Positions 1-7,454 are shown, counted from the stretch's first letter. The stretch: DNA of 8,955 bases from Acidobacteriota bacterium (GCA_003165615.1 PLWR01000728.1:1-8955); one strand, 5' to 3'. Translations and numbers: made by a program. The notes: generated by a model not told the origin, from the letters alone.

Positions 1-491
1 GGAGTGATGATGGCGAACATGAGCTGATACACCATGAAAGTCTGCTGGGGAATCGTTGCCGCGTAATCCGGGTTGGGCGCAGCCCCCACTCCGTGCAGGA
101 ACAGATAACCGAAGCCTCCGATGAACGGGTTGCCTTCATGGAAGACCAGGCTGTAGCCGAAGAATGCCCACAGGACCGTCACCAGAGCCATTAAAATGAA
201 GCTCTGCATCATGGTGGCCAGCACGTTCTTCTTGCGCACCAATCCGGCATAAAAAAGCGCCAGGCCCGGGCCCGTCATCATCAGAACGAGAGCGGCACAC
301 ACCAGCATCCAGGCGTTGTCGCCGGCGGTGCGGGCGTCCGCCACATTCTGTTGGAGTGTGGCAATCTGCGCCTGAACTTGCGGTGGGATCGCCTCCCTGG
401 TCTGCGGGGGCGCCACGGCAAAACCCGCGGGGGCCAATAAACTGCAAACCAGTACCAAGCCCATCAACATTCGCGACACGATCCGTTGCAT
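1..491 (-). CDS. amt: Ammonium transporter, Amt/MEP/Rh family (N-terminal part; 3' end outside window)
   Basis: This is an inner-membrane ammonium channel. The frame stays open from the ATG at 491 to the window edge, giving 163 complete codons of a family that usually has 400-480. Residues 1-27 form a basic and hydrophobic signal peptide with a likely cleavage site near the AGFAVA segment, as in other Amt proteins made with cleavable signals. A linker of about 30 residues follows. The first mature membrane helix contains the family motif GPGLALFYAGLVRKKN (residues 74-89). Next come MMQSF, WAFFGYSL (residues 108-115, the region of the outer pore in AmtB) and the start of FMVYQLMFAIIT. The start is supported by GGAGGA at 498-503, six bases before the ATG. 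No regulatory PII gene (glnK) is visible, but one could lie beyond the edge. The gene is 234 bp downstream of the cyclase on the same strand. Family assignment is secure; the substrate is taken from the family. Confidence -1.
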   Translation of the reverse strand, partial: MQRIVSRMLMGLVLVCSLLAPAGFAVAPPQTREAIPPQVQAQIATLQQNVADARTAGDNAWMLVCAALVLMMTGPGLALFYAGLVRKKNVLATMMQSFILMALVTVLWAFFGYSLVFHEGNPFIGGFGYLFLHGVGAAPNPDYAATIPQQTFMVYQLMFAIIT

Positions 492-725
492 CAATTTTCC
501 TCCATCTTCATTACCAATATATATTGCTTGGAATAAAGGTTTTATAAAGGATTCCTAAAAATTCAATGAGCCCCGGTCGATCCAATGATTCGTGTTAAAG
601 TTTCTTCGCGAGCGTAAGAAATTTGATGAGGCGGCGAGAGATTACAGTGTTTTGGCAAAAAAAGAAAGGGATATTCCCCCCGGGCACTTAAATTGAGGGC
701 TCTAGACAATAAGGGCACATTTTGA
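492..725. other. Intergenic region between the diguanylate cyclase and amt
   Basis: There is no credible gene in this 234-bp stretch. The 50 bases next to amt are AT-rich and include a perfect 12-bp palindrome, CAATATATATTG, at 515-526, inside the probable amt leader. The sequence GGGCAC occurs twice, at 680-685 and 713-718, in the same orientation just after the cyclase stop. I see no stem followed by a T-run, so no terminator is called for the upstream operon. Read-through into amt therefore cannot be excluded. Confidence -1.
569..584 (-). promoter_or_regulatory. Candidate sigma-54 (-24/-12) promoter for the ammonium transporter
   Basis: Read on the minus strand the site is TGGATCGACCGGGGCT. 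It has the invariant GG and GC doublets separated by exactly 10 bases, and it agrees with 8 of 12 informative positions of the sigma-54 consensus TGGCACGNNNNTTGCW. It would start transcription about 65 bases before the amt ATG. Nitrogen-starvation control by sigma-54 is common for amt genes, which makes the position sensible. The TT before GC is replaced by GG, and no activator site was recognised, so this is only a candidate. Confidence -1.
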
Positions 726-1736
726 TTAGATCGGGGGATGGAGAGCGGGCAGGTCCGTGAGCAAGTCAGCGGGCCCCGGCTCTTCAATTTCCTGGAGGTT
801 CTTTAACACCTCTTTCTCAACGTCTTGGGCTGTAGCCAACGCTACGCGGTTCCTTCCGTCTATCTTGGCGCGATAGAGTGCAGCATCGGCCACGCGGACG
901 AGCGTCTCAGCCTTCACATCGCGTAGGTTTGCCAGCGCCACCAACCCCAGGCTGAGGGTTACGGGAATCATACCCTCTGGAGTTTCCACGGCTTTGCGAT
1001 CGATTCGAGCGCGAAAGCTTTCCGCAAAGCGGGCTACTCCTTCCGGGTCACATCCCGGGATCACGGCCAGGAACTCATCGCCTCCATAACGCCCCAGGGA
1101 GTCATAGGTTCTCATGGCGCCCCGCAAACGGCGGGAGGCCTCCCGCAGAACAGCATCGCCTGCCGGGTGACCGTAAGTATCGTTGATGGTTTTGAATCGA
1201 TCCACGTCGGCCATGGCGACGGCAAAGGGGCCCTGGGTACGAGAAGCGCGCGCCATTTCCTTCCGCAAGATCGCGAGGATGGTTCCATGATTCCAAAGAC
1301 CCGTAAGGGGATCGCGGCTGGCTTGGTCGCGCAAGGCCTCACGGGCCTGAAGTAGCTGTTCCTGGAGTTCCACGATGCGCCGGCCGGCCCGCAGGCGCGC
1401 CCGCAGCTCATACGGGTCAAAAGGCTTGGTTACGTAATCGTCCGCGCCCGCCTCCAAACCTTCCACGATGTCTTCCTTCTGCCCCCGGGCCGTCAGCAAA
1501 ATGATATAGATGTAAGGGCGACCTTTCCGTTGCCGTACGCTCCGGCAGATGTCAATGCCGTCCCGGCCAGGCATCATCCAATCAAGAATAGCCAGGCGAG
1601 GTGCGTCATTTCCTTGCAGGATACCCCATGCCTCTTCTCCCTCCGTGGCTACTAAAACCTCGTAACCCCATTTCACCAGGAATGCTTCTAACATGCGCCG
1701 GGAAATAGAATCATCTTCCGCGATTAAAGCTCTCAT
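726..1736 (-). CDS. Response regulator with GGDEF output: diguanylate cyclase (REC-GGDEF)
   Basis: The 336-residue protein makes the second messenger cyclic-di-GMP from two GTP. Residues 1-120 are a complete receiver domain: acidic pair D8/D9, phosphoacceptor D52 in LDWMMPG, T82, and K104 in TKPF. A helical linker (about 119-140) leads to the GGDEF domain (about 140-305) with DPLTGLWN at 142-149, [14 protein letters not shown] at 177-190 and the intact active-site motif GGDEF at 218-222. RTYD at 209-212, exactly five residues before GGDEF, is the product-inhibition I-site, so feedback control by cyclic-di-GMP is expected. The ATG overlaps the stop of the hybrid kinase gene as ATGA, implying translational coupling and phosphorylation by that kinase or its partners. 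The layout is simpler than PleD, with one receiver instead of two. The last 30 or so residues are a proline-rich tail with no recognised function. Confidence -1.
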   Translation of the reverse strand: MRALIAEDDSISRRMLEAFLVKWGYEVLVATEGEEAWGILQGNDAPRLAILDWMMPGRDGIDICRSVRQRKGRPYIYIILLTARGQKEDIVEGLEAGADDYVTKPFDPYELRARLRAGRRIVELQEQLLQAREALRDQASRDPLTGLWNHGTILAILRKEMARASRTQGPFAVAMADVDRFKTINDTYGHPAGDAVLREASRRLRGAMRTYDSLGRYGGDEFLAVIPGCDPEGVARFAESFRARIDRKAVETPEGMIPVTLSLGLVALANLRDVKAETLVRVADAALYRAKIDGRNRVALATAQDVEKEVLKNLQEIEEPGPADLLTDLPALHPPI

Positions 1737-4700
1737 GGAGCCACCTCTTTTCCGAGATTTGCCAGGGCCGGACGGAGGCGCTCAAGCTCCTCTTCCAGGC
1801 GCGCCAAAGCTTCGTTGGCCTGCTCCAAACTCGGTGCCTGCCCGGCTAGCTCTGCCAGATCCGCGGCTTCACAGGCTGCCCGCGCGGAAAAAAGCGCGAG
1901 ATTCTCTTTTAAAACCTGGGTGACGCGATGGAACTCCACCATATCCTGGTGTGCGGCGGCGTCGCGAACGGCAGCAACCAACTTGGGGCAATCATGGAAG
2001 AAAGCGCTGATCAGATTTCCCAGCAACTCCTTGTCCCCTTCGAAACGTGCCAGCACCTGATGCCGGTCGAGAACATTCTGCTGGTGGATGTCCGAGGGCT
2101 GGCTGGACGCGGGCCCCGAAGGCACAGGGAGAAGACCCTCAATGGTCTCAATGAGCTGCTGTGCTCGAATGGGCTTGGGGAGATAACCGTCCACCCCCAA
2201 TGCCAGGAAGCGCTCGCGGTCTCCCGGCAGGGCGTGTGCCGTCAAGGCGATGATAGGAATCCGGGAAGCGGACCCATTCTCTCTTGCCCGGATCCGAGCG
2301 ACGCACTCCTCTCCATTCATCTCCGGCATGAGCATATCCATCAGGATCAAGTCGAACCGGGCCGTGGAGGGGCTTTCCAAAGCTTCCAAGGCCTCTCTTC
2401 CGTTTGCCACGACTTCCACCATGTGCCCCCGCTTTTCCAGAAGACGCATGACTAACGCCTGGTTCACGGGGTTGTCTTCCGCCAGCAAAATGTGTAACCT
2501 TCTTCGCTCTTCCCGCAGGGAATGTCGCGTGACAAGCGGCAGGGACGAGAGTCCACAAGGCGCTCCAAATGCCAGGAGGATTGCTTCCAGAAGTTCCGAC
2601 TGCTTCACAGGTTTCATCAAATATGCAGCAATGCCCAGTTGGCGGCAGAGAAATGCGTCTCCAGGCTGACCTCCTGAGGTCAACATCAGGATCACGGCGC
2701 CAGCAAGCTCCGGGTCGTGCTTGACGAATTCGGCCACGGCAAATCCATCCACATCCGGCATTTGCGAATCGAGGAGGATCAGCGCATAAGGGTTCCGGGC
2801 CCGCTTGCTCTGCTCCAGCAGGTCCAGCGCGCTTTGCCCTCCCTCCGCCTGGGTGGGTATCATCTTCCAGCGTCTCAACACCTCCACCAGGATGTGGCGA
2901 TTGGTTGAGTTATCATCCACCACCAAGGTGGGAAGGTTTCTGAGGCGGGCAAAATCCGCCCAACGCGTGGCGCTGACGCTACGTCCCAAGCCAAACCTTC
3001 CGGTAAAGTGGAAGGTGCTCCCGTGTCCAGCAGCGCTTTCCACCCAGATTCGCCCTCCCATCAACTTCACCAAGTGTGAGGTGATTGCCAAACCCAGCCC
3101 AGTGCCCCCGTACCGTCGAGTCGTTGAGGCGTCCGCCTGCTCAAAGGCGCCGAATATGATCTCTTGCTTCTCGGGAGGGATTCCGATTCCGGTGTCGCGA
3201 ACAGCAAAGTGCAACGTCACCTGTTCTTCGCTCTGATCATTCACCTCAACTTGGACAACCACCTCCCCTTTCTCCGTGAATTTGATAGCGTTCCCCACCA
3301 GGTTGAGGATGACCTGGCGGAGCCTGCCCGGATCCCCAATCAAGTATTCGGGCACTTGGGGTGAAAGGGAACAAGCCAGTTCAATGCCCTTCTGGGAGGC
3401 GCGGAAGGCAAGTGATTTCAAGGTATCCCCAAGGCTCTCCGGAAGTTTGAACTCGATGGCATCCAAGGTAATCTCCCGGGCTTCAATCTTGGAAAAATCC
3501 AGGATGTCGTTTACCAAGGTGAGCAGTGCGTCCGTGGAGGACTTCAGCATGGCGAGGTACTCGGATTGCTCCGCGGAGAGCTGCGTATCGGAGAGAAGTT
3601 CACCCATTCCGAGAATGCCATTCAATGGGGTGCGGATTTCATGACTCATGTTGGCCAGAAATTCGCTTTTCGCCTGGTTGGCAGCCTCAGCCCGCACTTT
3701 GGCAATGTCCAGTTCATCGAAGGCCTTGGTGAGCTCGCGGGTGTTCTGCTCTTGTACGTCGCGAGCGGCCTCCAGTTCCGCCGCATAGCGCTTCAATTGC
3801 TCCTCGGCGCGCATTCGCTCGGTAATGTCGCGGCTGATTCCCACCAGGCCGGTGATGCGGCCATGGGCGTCACGGAGCGGCATTTTCGTGGTTGAAACCC
3901 AGCTCACATGGCCATCCGGCCAGGTTTCCTTCTCCTCCTTGCCCAGAATCGGCTGCCCCGTTTTGATTATTCCCTGTTCGTCGGCAAAGGCCTGTTGTGC
4001 ATGCTCATTGGTAAAGTAGTCAAAGTCACTCTTGCCGATCGCGTGCGTTGGATCAGTGAGGCCAAAAGCCTTGGCCAGCGCCTTATTGAGCCGGGTAAAA
4101 TGGCTCGCCCGATCCTTGAAGTAAATGTAGTCTGGAAGGTTGTCCATCAGGGAGCGGAGGAGATCGTGCCCCTGGGCTAACTCCTCAACCAGCAGCGCCA
4201 ATTCCTCCGTGTCCTTTTCCTGAACGACCCTGGCGGCCTCCAGGTCCGCCGCGTAGTGTTTAAGCTTTTCTTCCGCCCGCTGGCGCTTGGTAATATCAAT
4301 CATCACTCCCAGATGGGCGACGGTTTGGTGGTTAGCGTCGAAAATTGGAGCGGTGGAAAGCTGAATGTCAATCCATGAGCCGTCCTTCCGCTTGCGGCGC
4401 AGTTGCACATTCGAGGCCGTATCGCCCCGCATCGATCGCGCGGAAATATCTCGGTGACTGTCCCGGTCCTCAGGCGGGACAGTGGGAAGCGGCCTACCCA
4501 GGGTCTCCGCTTCGCTCCAGCCAAACAGCCTTTCCGCCGCGGGGTTCCAGATGCGCACAAGTCCATCGGCATCCAAGGCTGCAATGGCTACAGGGGAGGC
4601 TTGCACCACGGCTCTGACCAGCTCGTTGGCCTTGCGCACATTCTCATCAGCCTCCTTGCGTTGCAGGGCAGCGCCGATGGCTCTGGCCGCCGCGCGTAGA

Positions 4701-5320
4701 GCCTCCGTTTCCACGCTCGCCCACTGACGCGCGCTCAGGCAGTCGTCAAAGCCGATGAAACCCCACCACGTTTCACCCACAAAGATAGGCACAGCGATGA
4801 CGGACTGGATTTCTTGTCCTTCCAGATGCCGCCGGGCCAAATCAGGAAGGTCGGCGACGATCCCTTGGCCGATCTTCCCTTGACTCAACTCTCCCATCCA
4901 ATCCAGTAAATGGTTTTCTCCCCAGGAGAAGTTCTTAAGCTCAGGATTTTCAATTTGCGGCGTGATCCCCGGCGCTGCCCACTCGTACCGCTGGCTCGTC
5001 AGCAGCTCGCCCTCGGGGCCAGGGTGGTTGTGGAAGACATAAGCCCGGCTCACCGACATGGACTGCCCCAACCGCTCCAATACGGACTGAATGTTCTCTT
5101 CCCAGTTGCCTCCCGAGAGGAGCTTTTCCGCGGCAAAGCTGACTGCTTCCAGAATCGCATCGCGCCGGTGGAGAGCATCGGCCACCTCCACATGTGCAGT
5201 GACATCCCGGTTGAAACTGAGGACGGCCGTCTGCCCTCCCGCCACCCTCCGGTGCAAGATGAAACCGCAAAGGACCCCGAGAAGCCCCACGATCGTGATC
5301 GCAAAAATGTATGTATTCAC
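1733..5320 (-). CDS. Membrane-anchored hybrid histidine kinase (TM-GAF-PAS-PAS-HisKA-HATPase-REC-REC-degenerate Hpt)
   Basis: This sensor kinase of 1195 residues has one N-terminal membrane segment (about 3-22) and a cytoplasmic body. A GAF domain (about 55-218) and two PAS domains (about 233-345 and 387-501) are joined by near-identical helical linkers. HisKA has [10 protein letters not shown] with phosphoacceptor H560. The ATPase has the N box around N677, DTGIGIPPE at 709-717 and GGTGLGLAI at 738-746. Receiver 1 has D802/D803, D851, T881 and K903; receiver 2 has E948/D949, D995, T1027 and K1049. The C-terminal helical bundle (about 1084-1187) matches Hpt domains, but the phosphorylatable histidine is Q1135 (codon CAG at 1916-1918) and the usual following glycine is E1139. 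The GTG at 5320 is chosen because it overlaps the preceding stop as GTGA. A TTG at 5392 would add 24 unlikely residues and overlap the upstream gene by 76 bp. The ligands of GAF and PAS cannot be told. Confidence -1.
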   Translation of the reverse strand: MNTYIFAITIVGLLGVLCGFILHRRVAGGQTAVLSFNRDVTAHVEVADALHRRDAILEAVSFAAEKLLSGGNWEENIQSVLERLGQSMSVSRAYVFHNHPGPEGELLTSQRYEWAAPGITPQIENPELKNFSWGENHLLDWMGELSQGKIGQGIVADLPDLARRHLEGQEIQSVIAVPIFVGETWWGFIGFDDCLSARQWASVETEALRAAARAIGAALQRKEADENVRKANELVRAVVQASPVAIAALDADGLVRIWNPAAERLFGWSEAETLGRPLPTVPPEDRDSHRDISARSMRGDTASNVQLRRKRKDGSWIDIQLSTAPIFDANHQTVAHLGVMIDITKRQRAEEKLKHYAADLEAARVVQEKDTEELALLVEELAQGHDLLRSLMDNLPDYIYFKDRASHFTRLNKALAKAFGLTDPTHAIGKSDFDYFTNEHAQQAFADEQGIIKTGQPILGKEEKETWPDGHVSWVSTTKMPLRDAHGRITGLVGISRDITERMRAEEQLKRYAAELEAARDVQEQNTRELTKAFDELDIAKVRAEAANQAKSEFLANMSHEIRTPLNGILGMGELLSDTQLSAEQSEYLAMLKSSTDALLTLVNDILDFSKIEAREITLDAIEFKLPESLGDTLKSLAFRASQKGIELACSLSPQVPEYLIGDPGRLRQVILNLVGNAIKFTEKGEVVVQVEVNDQSEEQVTLHFAVRDTGIGIPPEKQEIIFGAFEQADASTTRRYGGTGLGLAITSHLVKLMGGRIWVESAAGHGSTFHFTGRFGLGRSVSATRWADFARLRNLPTLVVDDNSTNRHILVEVLRRWKMIPTQAEGGQSALDLLEQSKRARNPYALILLDSQMPDVDGFAVAEFVKHDPELAGAVILMLTSGGQPGDAFLCRQLGIAAYLMKPVKQSELLEAILLAFGAPCGLSSLPLVTRHSLREERRRLHILLAEDNPVNQALVMRLLEKRGHMVEVVANGREALEALESPSTARFDLILMDMLMPEMNGEECVARIRARENGSASRIPIIALTAHALPGDRERFLALGVDGYLPKPIRAQQLIETIEGLLPVPSGPASSQPSDIHQQNVLDRHQVLARFEGDKELLGNLISAFFHDCPKLVAAVRDAAAHQDMVEFHRVTQVLKENLALFSARAACEAADLAELAGQAPSLEQANEALARLEEELERLRPALANLGKEVAP

Positions 5321-5943
5321 TGGATCTTCCCGGTTTGACTGTGCAAACGATCGAGTTCGGGTTGGACGAATCGCACATAGCAATCTGGACAAATCCCGTG
5401 GCTGAACTGGGCTTCGGAATGGTCGCTGATGTACCCTTCAACCTGTTGCCAGTAATTCTGATCATCGCGGATCTTCTTACAGTAGGAACAAATGGGCAGC
5501 AACCCTTGGAGTGTCTTGACGCTCGAAAGGGCCTCTTCTAATTCCCGAACCCGCTGCGCCAGGGCCCCCTGGAGTTCCAGGACGCGAATTCCCACTTGCA
5601 CGCGGGCGCGAAGTTCCTCACCGTTAAACGGTTTGGTAATGTAGTCATCGGCTCCGGCCTGAAGGCCATGGATTTTGTCTTCCTGGCCCCGCCGCGCCGT
5701 CAAGAGGATCAGATAAATTGGCCGCGTCTGTGGGCGCTGGCGGAGTTGGCGGCAGATCTCGATTCCATCCATGCCCGGCATGAGCCAATCCAGAATCACC
5801 AACTGCGGTGCGTCTTCTGCCTGCAAGGCCTCCCACGCTCGCGTCCCGTCTTCGACCGCCGTCACGTCATAGCCCCACTTGTGCAGGTTCGCTGCCAGGA
5901 TGTGCCGAGACACCGCCTGGTCTTCCGCCACCAATATCTTCAT
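5317..5943 (-). CDS. Response regulator with C-terminal four-cysteine (CxxC...CxxC) domain
   Basis: This 208-residue protein is the first gene of the signalling operon. Residues 1-122 are a full receiver domain: E7/D8, phosphoacceptor D52 in LDWLMPG, T82, and K104 in TKPF. A helical stretch (about 118-142, [19 protein letters not shown]) leads to a small domain that starts [15 protein letters not shown] and ends [10 protein letters not shown]. It places C152, C155, C185 and C188 as a likely metal-binding or redox quartet. This tail is known from response regulators and sensor proteins of several phyla, but its biochemical role is not established to my knowledge; there is no DNA-binding or enzymatic output domain. 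The receiver is closely related to that of the cyclase at the other end of the operon. The ATG at 5943 has GGAAAGGA eight bases upstream. An in-frame TTG at 5961 would add six residues. Confidence -1.
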   Translation of the reverse strand: MKILVAEDQAVSRHILAANLHKWGYDVTAVEDGTRAWEALQAEDAPQLVILDWLMPGMDGIEICRQLRQRPQTRPIYLILLTARRGQEDKIHGLQAGADDYITKPFNGEELRARVQVGIRVLELQGALAQRVRELEEALSSVKTLQGLLPICSYCKKIRDDQNYWQQVEGYISDHSEAQFSHGICPDCYVRFVQPELDRLHSQTGKIQ

Positions 5944-5978
5944 GGAAGGGGTCCTTTCCAATCTCCCCTGCCGGAGGA

Positions 5979-5998
5979 GAAGTGCCCCCCGGCACTTC
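5979..5998 (-). promoter_or_regulatory. Perfect hairpin in the leader of the signalling operon
   Basis: Two perfect 8-base arms, GAAGTGCC and GGCACTTC, enclose a four-base homopolymer loop, 35 bases before the first start codon. On the minus-strand RNA the loop is GGGG. There is no T-run on either strand, so it is not an ordinary terminator. It may affect translation or mRNA stability, or it may be an operator, because the arms form a dyad. The structure is certain; the function is unknown. I found no convincing sigma-70 or sigma-54 promoter for this operon between here and the palindromic element. Confidence -1.
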
Positions 5999-6012
5999 GG
6001 TTATCGATTCCA

Positions 6013-6145
6013 AACCCTACCCTCCGCGTGGCTGGGTAGTGTCCTATTTTGAATGTAGCGCCGCCCTTTAGGGCGGCACATGCCGGGCTAAAGCCCGGCG
6101 CTACGTCGCAAATTAGGACACTACCTCGCGCCGGAGGGCAGGGTT
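6013..6145. repeat. 133-bp nested palindromic repeat with two internal GC hairpins (REP/MITE-like)
   Basis: The element is symmetric about position 6079-6080 at several levels. The outer arms, 6013-6026 and 6132-6145 (AACCCTACCCTCCG form), match at 13 of 14 positions. The middle arms, 6035-6051 and 6109-6125 (GGTAGTGTCCTATTTTG form), match at 16 of 17. Inside, GTAGCGCCG pairs with CGGCGCTAC. Between them sit two tetraloop hairpins, GCCGCCC-TTTA-GGGCGGC at 6060-6077 and GCCGGGC-TAAA-GCCCGGC at 6082-6099, whose loops are also complementary. No reading frame is present. This is the form of a REP doublet or a short non-autonomous element, of the kind mobilised by REP-associated tyrosine transposases in other genomes. 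No such transposase is visible here. Confidence -1.
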
Positions 6146-6156
6146 GCGTCAAAGTC

Positions 6157-6323
6157 GAGGGGCTTCAAAAGGCCCCTCACCGCCCTCCGCCAGGCACCCT
6201 CTACCGCCACGGCGAGCCTACCTCAGTGAGAGGGATTTTGATTTCCATCCCCCTCCCTTGGGGAGAGGGGGGACCGCAAGGCGGAGGGGGCCCCACGTTT
6301 TGCAAGGAGTGGGGGTGAGGGGC
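6157..6323. repeat. GC-rich inverted-repeat element
   Basis: GCCCCTCACC at 6172-6181 is perfectly inverted as GGTGAGGGGC at 6314-6323. Just inside it, GCCCTCCGCC at 6182-6191 is inverted as GGCGGAGGGGGC at 6280-6291. The centre holds CCCCTCCC followed by GGGGAGAGGGG (6250-6270), itself able to pair. A smaller hairpin, GAGGGGC/GCCCCTC with an eight-base loop (6157-6178), overlaps the left arm. Similar CCCCTCACCC...GGGTGAGGGG elements are widespread intergenic repeats in GC-rich bacteria. It has no coding potential that I trust. Confidence -1.
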
Positions 6324-6403
6324 ATCCAGCCCCGATTCCCGAGTTCCGCCAGCACAGACTCCCTGCCATTTGGCGTCCGACTCCCCCCACGCATTTAAGA
6401 ATC

Positions 6404-6723
6404 TTATTTTCATCAACATCTCGGCATTCCAGGGGCCGATGCTGTTTTGGCGGCAAACAAGCTGTTTATTTTCTGTAAGTTATCGGCCTAGGTTGGATTT
6501 GAGGGGTTTTTCTTGAGTTTAGAGCCCTTGAATCGCGCTATCTCGATTATTTTCAACAATCCATCGGCATTTCAGCTAAACTGCTTATTTTCAAGAACTC
6601 ATCGGCTTCTGACATTTTGTCACTTTATTCCCCTTTTGTTTTCAGTAACTTGTCGGAGTCGACCTTCATTTTGACATTTTTCGGTGTGCGGGCTCCCGTT
6701 CTGATTTTCCCGGACAAATTGGC
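6404..6723. repeat. Six irregularly spaced degenerate 22-bp direct repeats (possible transposon-end binding sites)
   Basis: The copies lie at 6404-6425, 6466-6487, 6547-6568, 6585-6606, 6636-6657 and 6702-6723, all in one orientation. The consensus core reads TTTTCAnnAACnnATCGGC, preceded by TTA or a near variant. TTTTC, the second A of AAC-1, the T of ATCGG and the GG are invariant in all six. Start-to-start distances are 62, 81, 38, 51 and 66 bp, so this is not a CRISPR or a simple tandem array. The patch is clearly more AT-rich than its surroundings. Multiple same-facing sites at irregular distances are typical of transposase-binding ends of IS21-, Tn7- and TniA-type elements. No transposase gene or opposite end is in the window, so it would be a remnant or a solo end. 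Iterons or regulator sites are alternatives. Confidence -1.
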
Positions 6724-6726
6724 AGT

Positions 6727-7104
6727 CCGCCACACTTCCCCTGAGGTCGAATCTTGCTCGCTGCGGCGTCCCGGGCCCACGCTTTCCGTGTGGTCTTTTT
6801 CCTAAATCCTTCAATCCTGAGGGCACGGGGTTCCTTCGAAATCTCGGGGTGAACGCCTCAGCGGCCACCAAGGGAACGGAGGCGCCGCTGAGATCGTCTC
6901 CCGTCGCGGAGAACCCAGCCAAGCCCCCAAGGGGCGATCCCACCCAGCCCAAGCCCTCGGCCAGGGTCAGGAGGCACACCCGTTTCCCCTTCCCTGCCCA
7001 CAAGGGGCGGCAATCCTCGTACCGATGAGAGCGCGATTTCACCTGGACCCCGACCTCCAGTATATAGGCTAGCAATTTGACGGCCATGCGCAGCAGACGC
7101 TGCA
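6727..7104. other. Gene-free stretch with one inverted repeat
   Basis: I see no credible gene. An open frame of 161 codons runs on the minus strand from 7105 to 6620, but it crosses three of the direct repeats. It also has no ribosome-binding site and no recognisable domain. CTCAGCGGC at 6857-6865 is perfectly inverted as GCCGCTGAG at 6884-6892 with an 18-base loop; no T-run follows. This stretch may be the body of the same decayed element whose end carries the direct repeats. Confidence -1.
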
Positions 7105-7174
7105 AAGCAGGCGGGAGACAGGAGGCGGTGAGCGGCGAGCCGAAAGCAGGAGGCAGGAAGCACCAGACGGGAGG
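7105..7174. repeat. Degenerate heptamer tandem repeat, about 10 units of CRGGAGG
   Basis: The segment divides into ten consecutive seven-base units without gaps: AAGCAGG, CGGGAGA, CAGGAGG, CGGTGAG, CGGCGAG, CCGAAAG, CAGGAGG, CAGGAAG, CACCAGA, CGGGAGG. Most units fit C-R-G-G-A-G-G. The strand is strongly purine-rich. This is a short minisatellite that could vary in copy number by slippage, though divergence between units suggests it is old. Confidence -1.
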
Positions 7175-7342
7175 GCTTGGGAGAGGCCGGCTTGCACCGG
7201 ATAGCCTCTCGTAGAAGTCCGGCTTAGCCCGAATTTCTCACCACACCAGGACACTCTTCGGGGGTTGCAGGAAGGGCGGCCCCCTCCCTCTGTTTGTCGC
7301 ACCACCCCGGGATTCCTGTTCAGCACCACCCCGGCGCCCGGT

Positions 7343-7416
7343 GCGCCACCCCTCCTCATCTGAGGAGGGGAGTTCAATCTTACTTAACTCCCCTCCTGAT
7401 TCAGGAGGGGTGGCGC
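7343..7416. repeat. 74-bp double-hairpin palindromic repeat (REP/MITE-like)
   Basis: The two arms, 7343-7374 and 7386-7416, are inverted copies of each other around an 11-base centre (GCGCCACCCCTCCT... against ...AGGAGGGGTGGCGC, and GGGGAGTT against AACTCCCC). Each arm is also a hairpin on its own: CCCCTCCTCA with TGAGGAGGGG on the left, CCCCTCCTGA with TCAGGAGGGG on the right. The plan is the same as in the element at 6013-6145, but the sequence is unrelated. A further small hairpin, GGCGC-CTTGA-GCGCC (7412-7426), abuts the right end. It lies 85 bp beyond the stop of the deaminase-like gene. Confidence -1.
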
Positions 7417-7454
7417 CTTGAGCGCCGGGGGGGTTTTCCACACCCTGTAAAGCC

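Noticed and set aside
136..447. Minus-strand frame of 103 codons within amt
   Set aside because: The ammonium transporter frame on the same strand is unmistakable, and this is its shadow.
726..1736. Catalytically dead GGDEF domain
   Set aside because: GGDEF, the DPLTGL and DVDRFKxIND segments and the RxxD I-site are all intact, so an active cyclase is expected.
5321..5392. Longer start (TTG at 5392) for the hybrid kinase
   Set aside because: It would overlap the upstream gene by 76 bp and put a basic, non-conserved stretch before the membrane segment; the GTG at 5320 gives the usual 4-bp overlap.
6404..6723. CRISPR array
   Set aside because: Repeats are degenerate, spacing varies from 38 to 81 bp between starts, and no cas gene is present.
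6620..7105. 161-codon open frame on the minus strand as a gene
   Set aside because: It has no ribosome-binding site or recognised domain, is low in plausible protein character, and runs across three of the direct repeats. GC-rich DNA gives such frames by chance.
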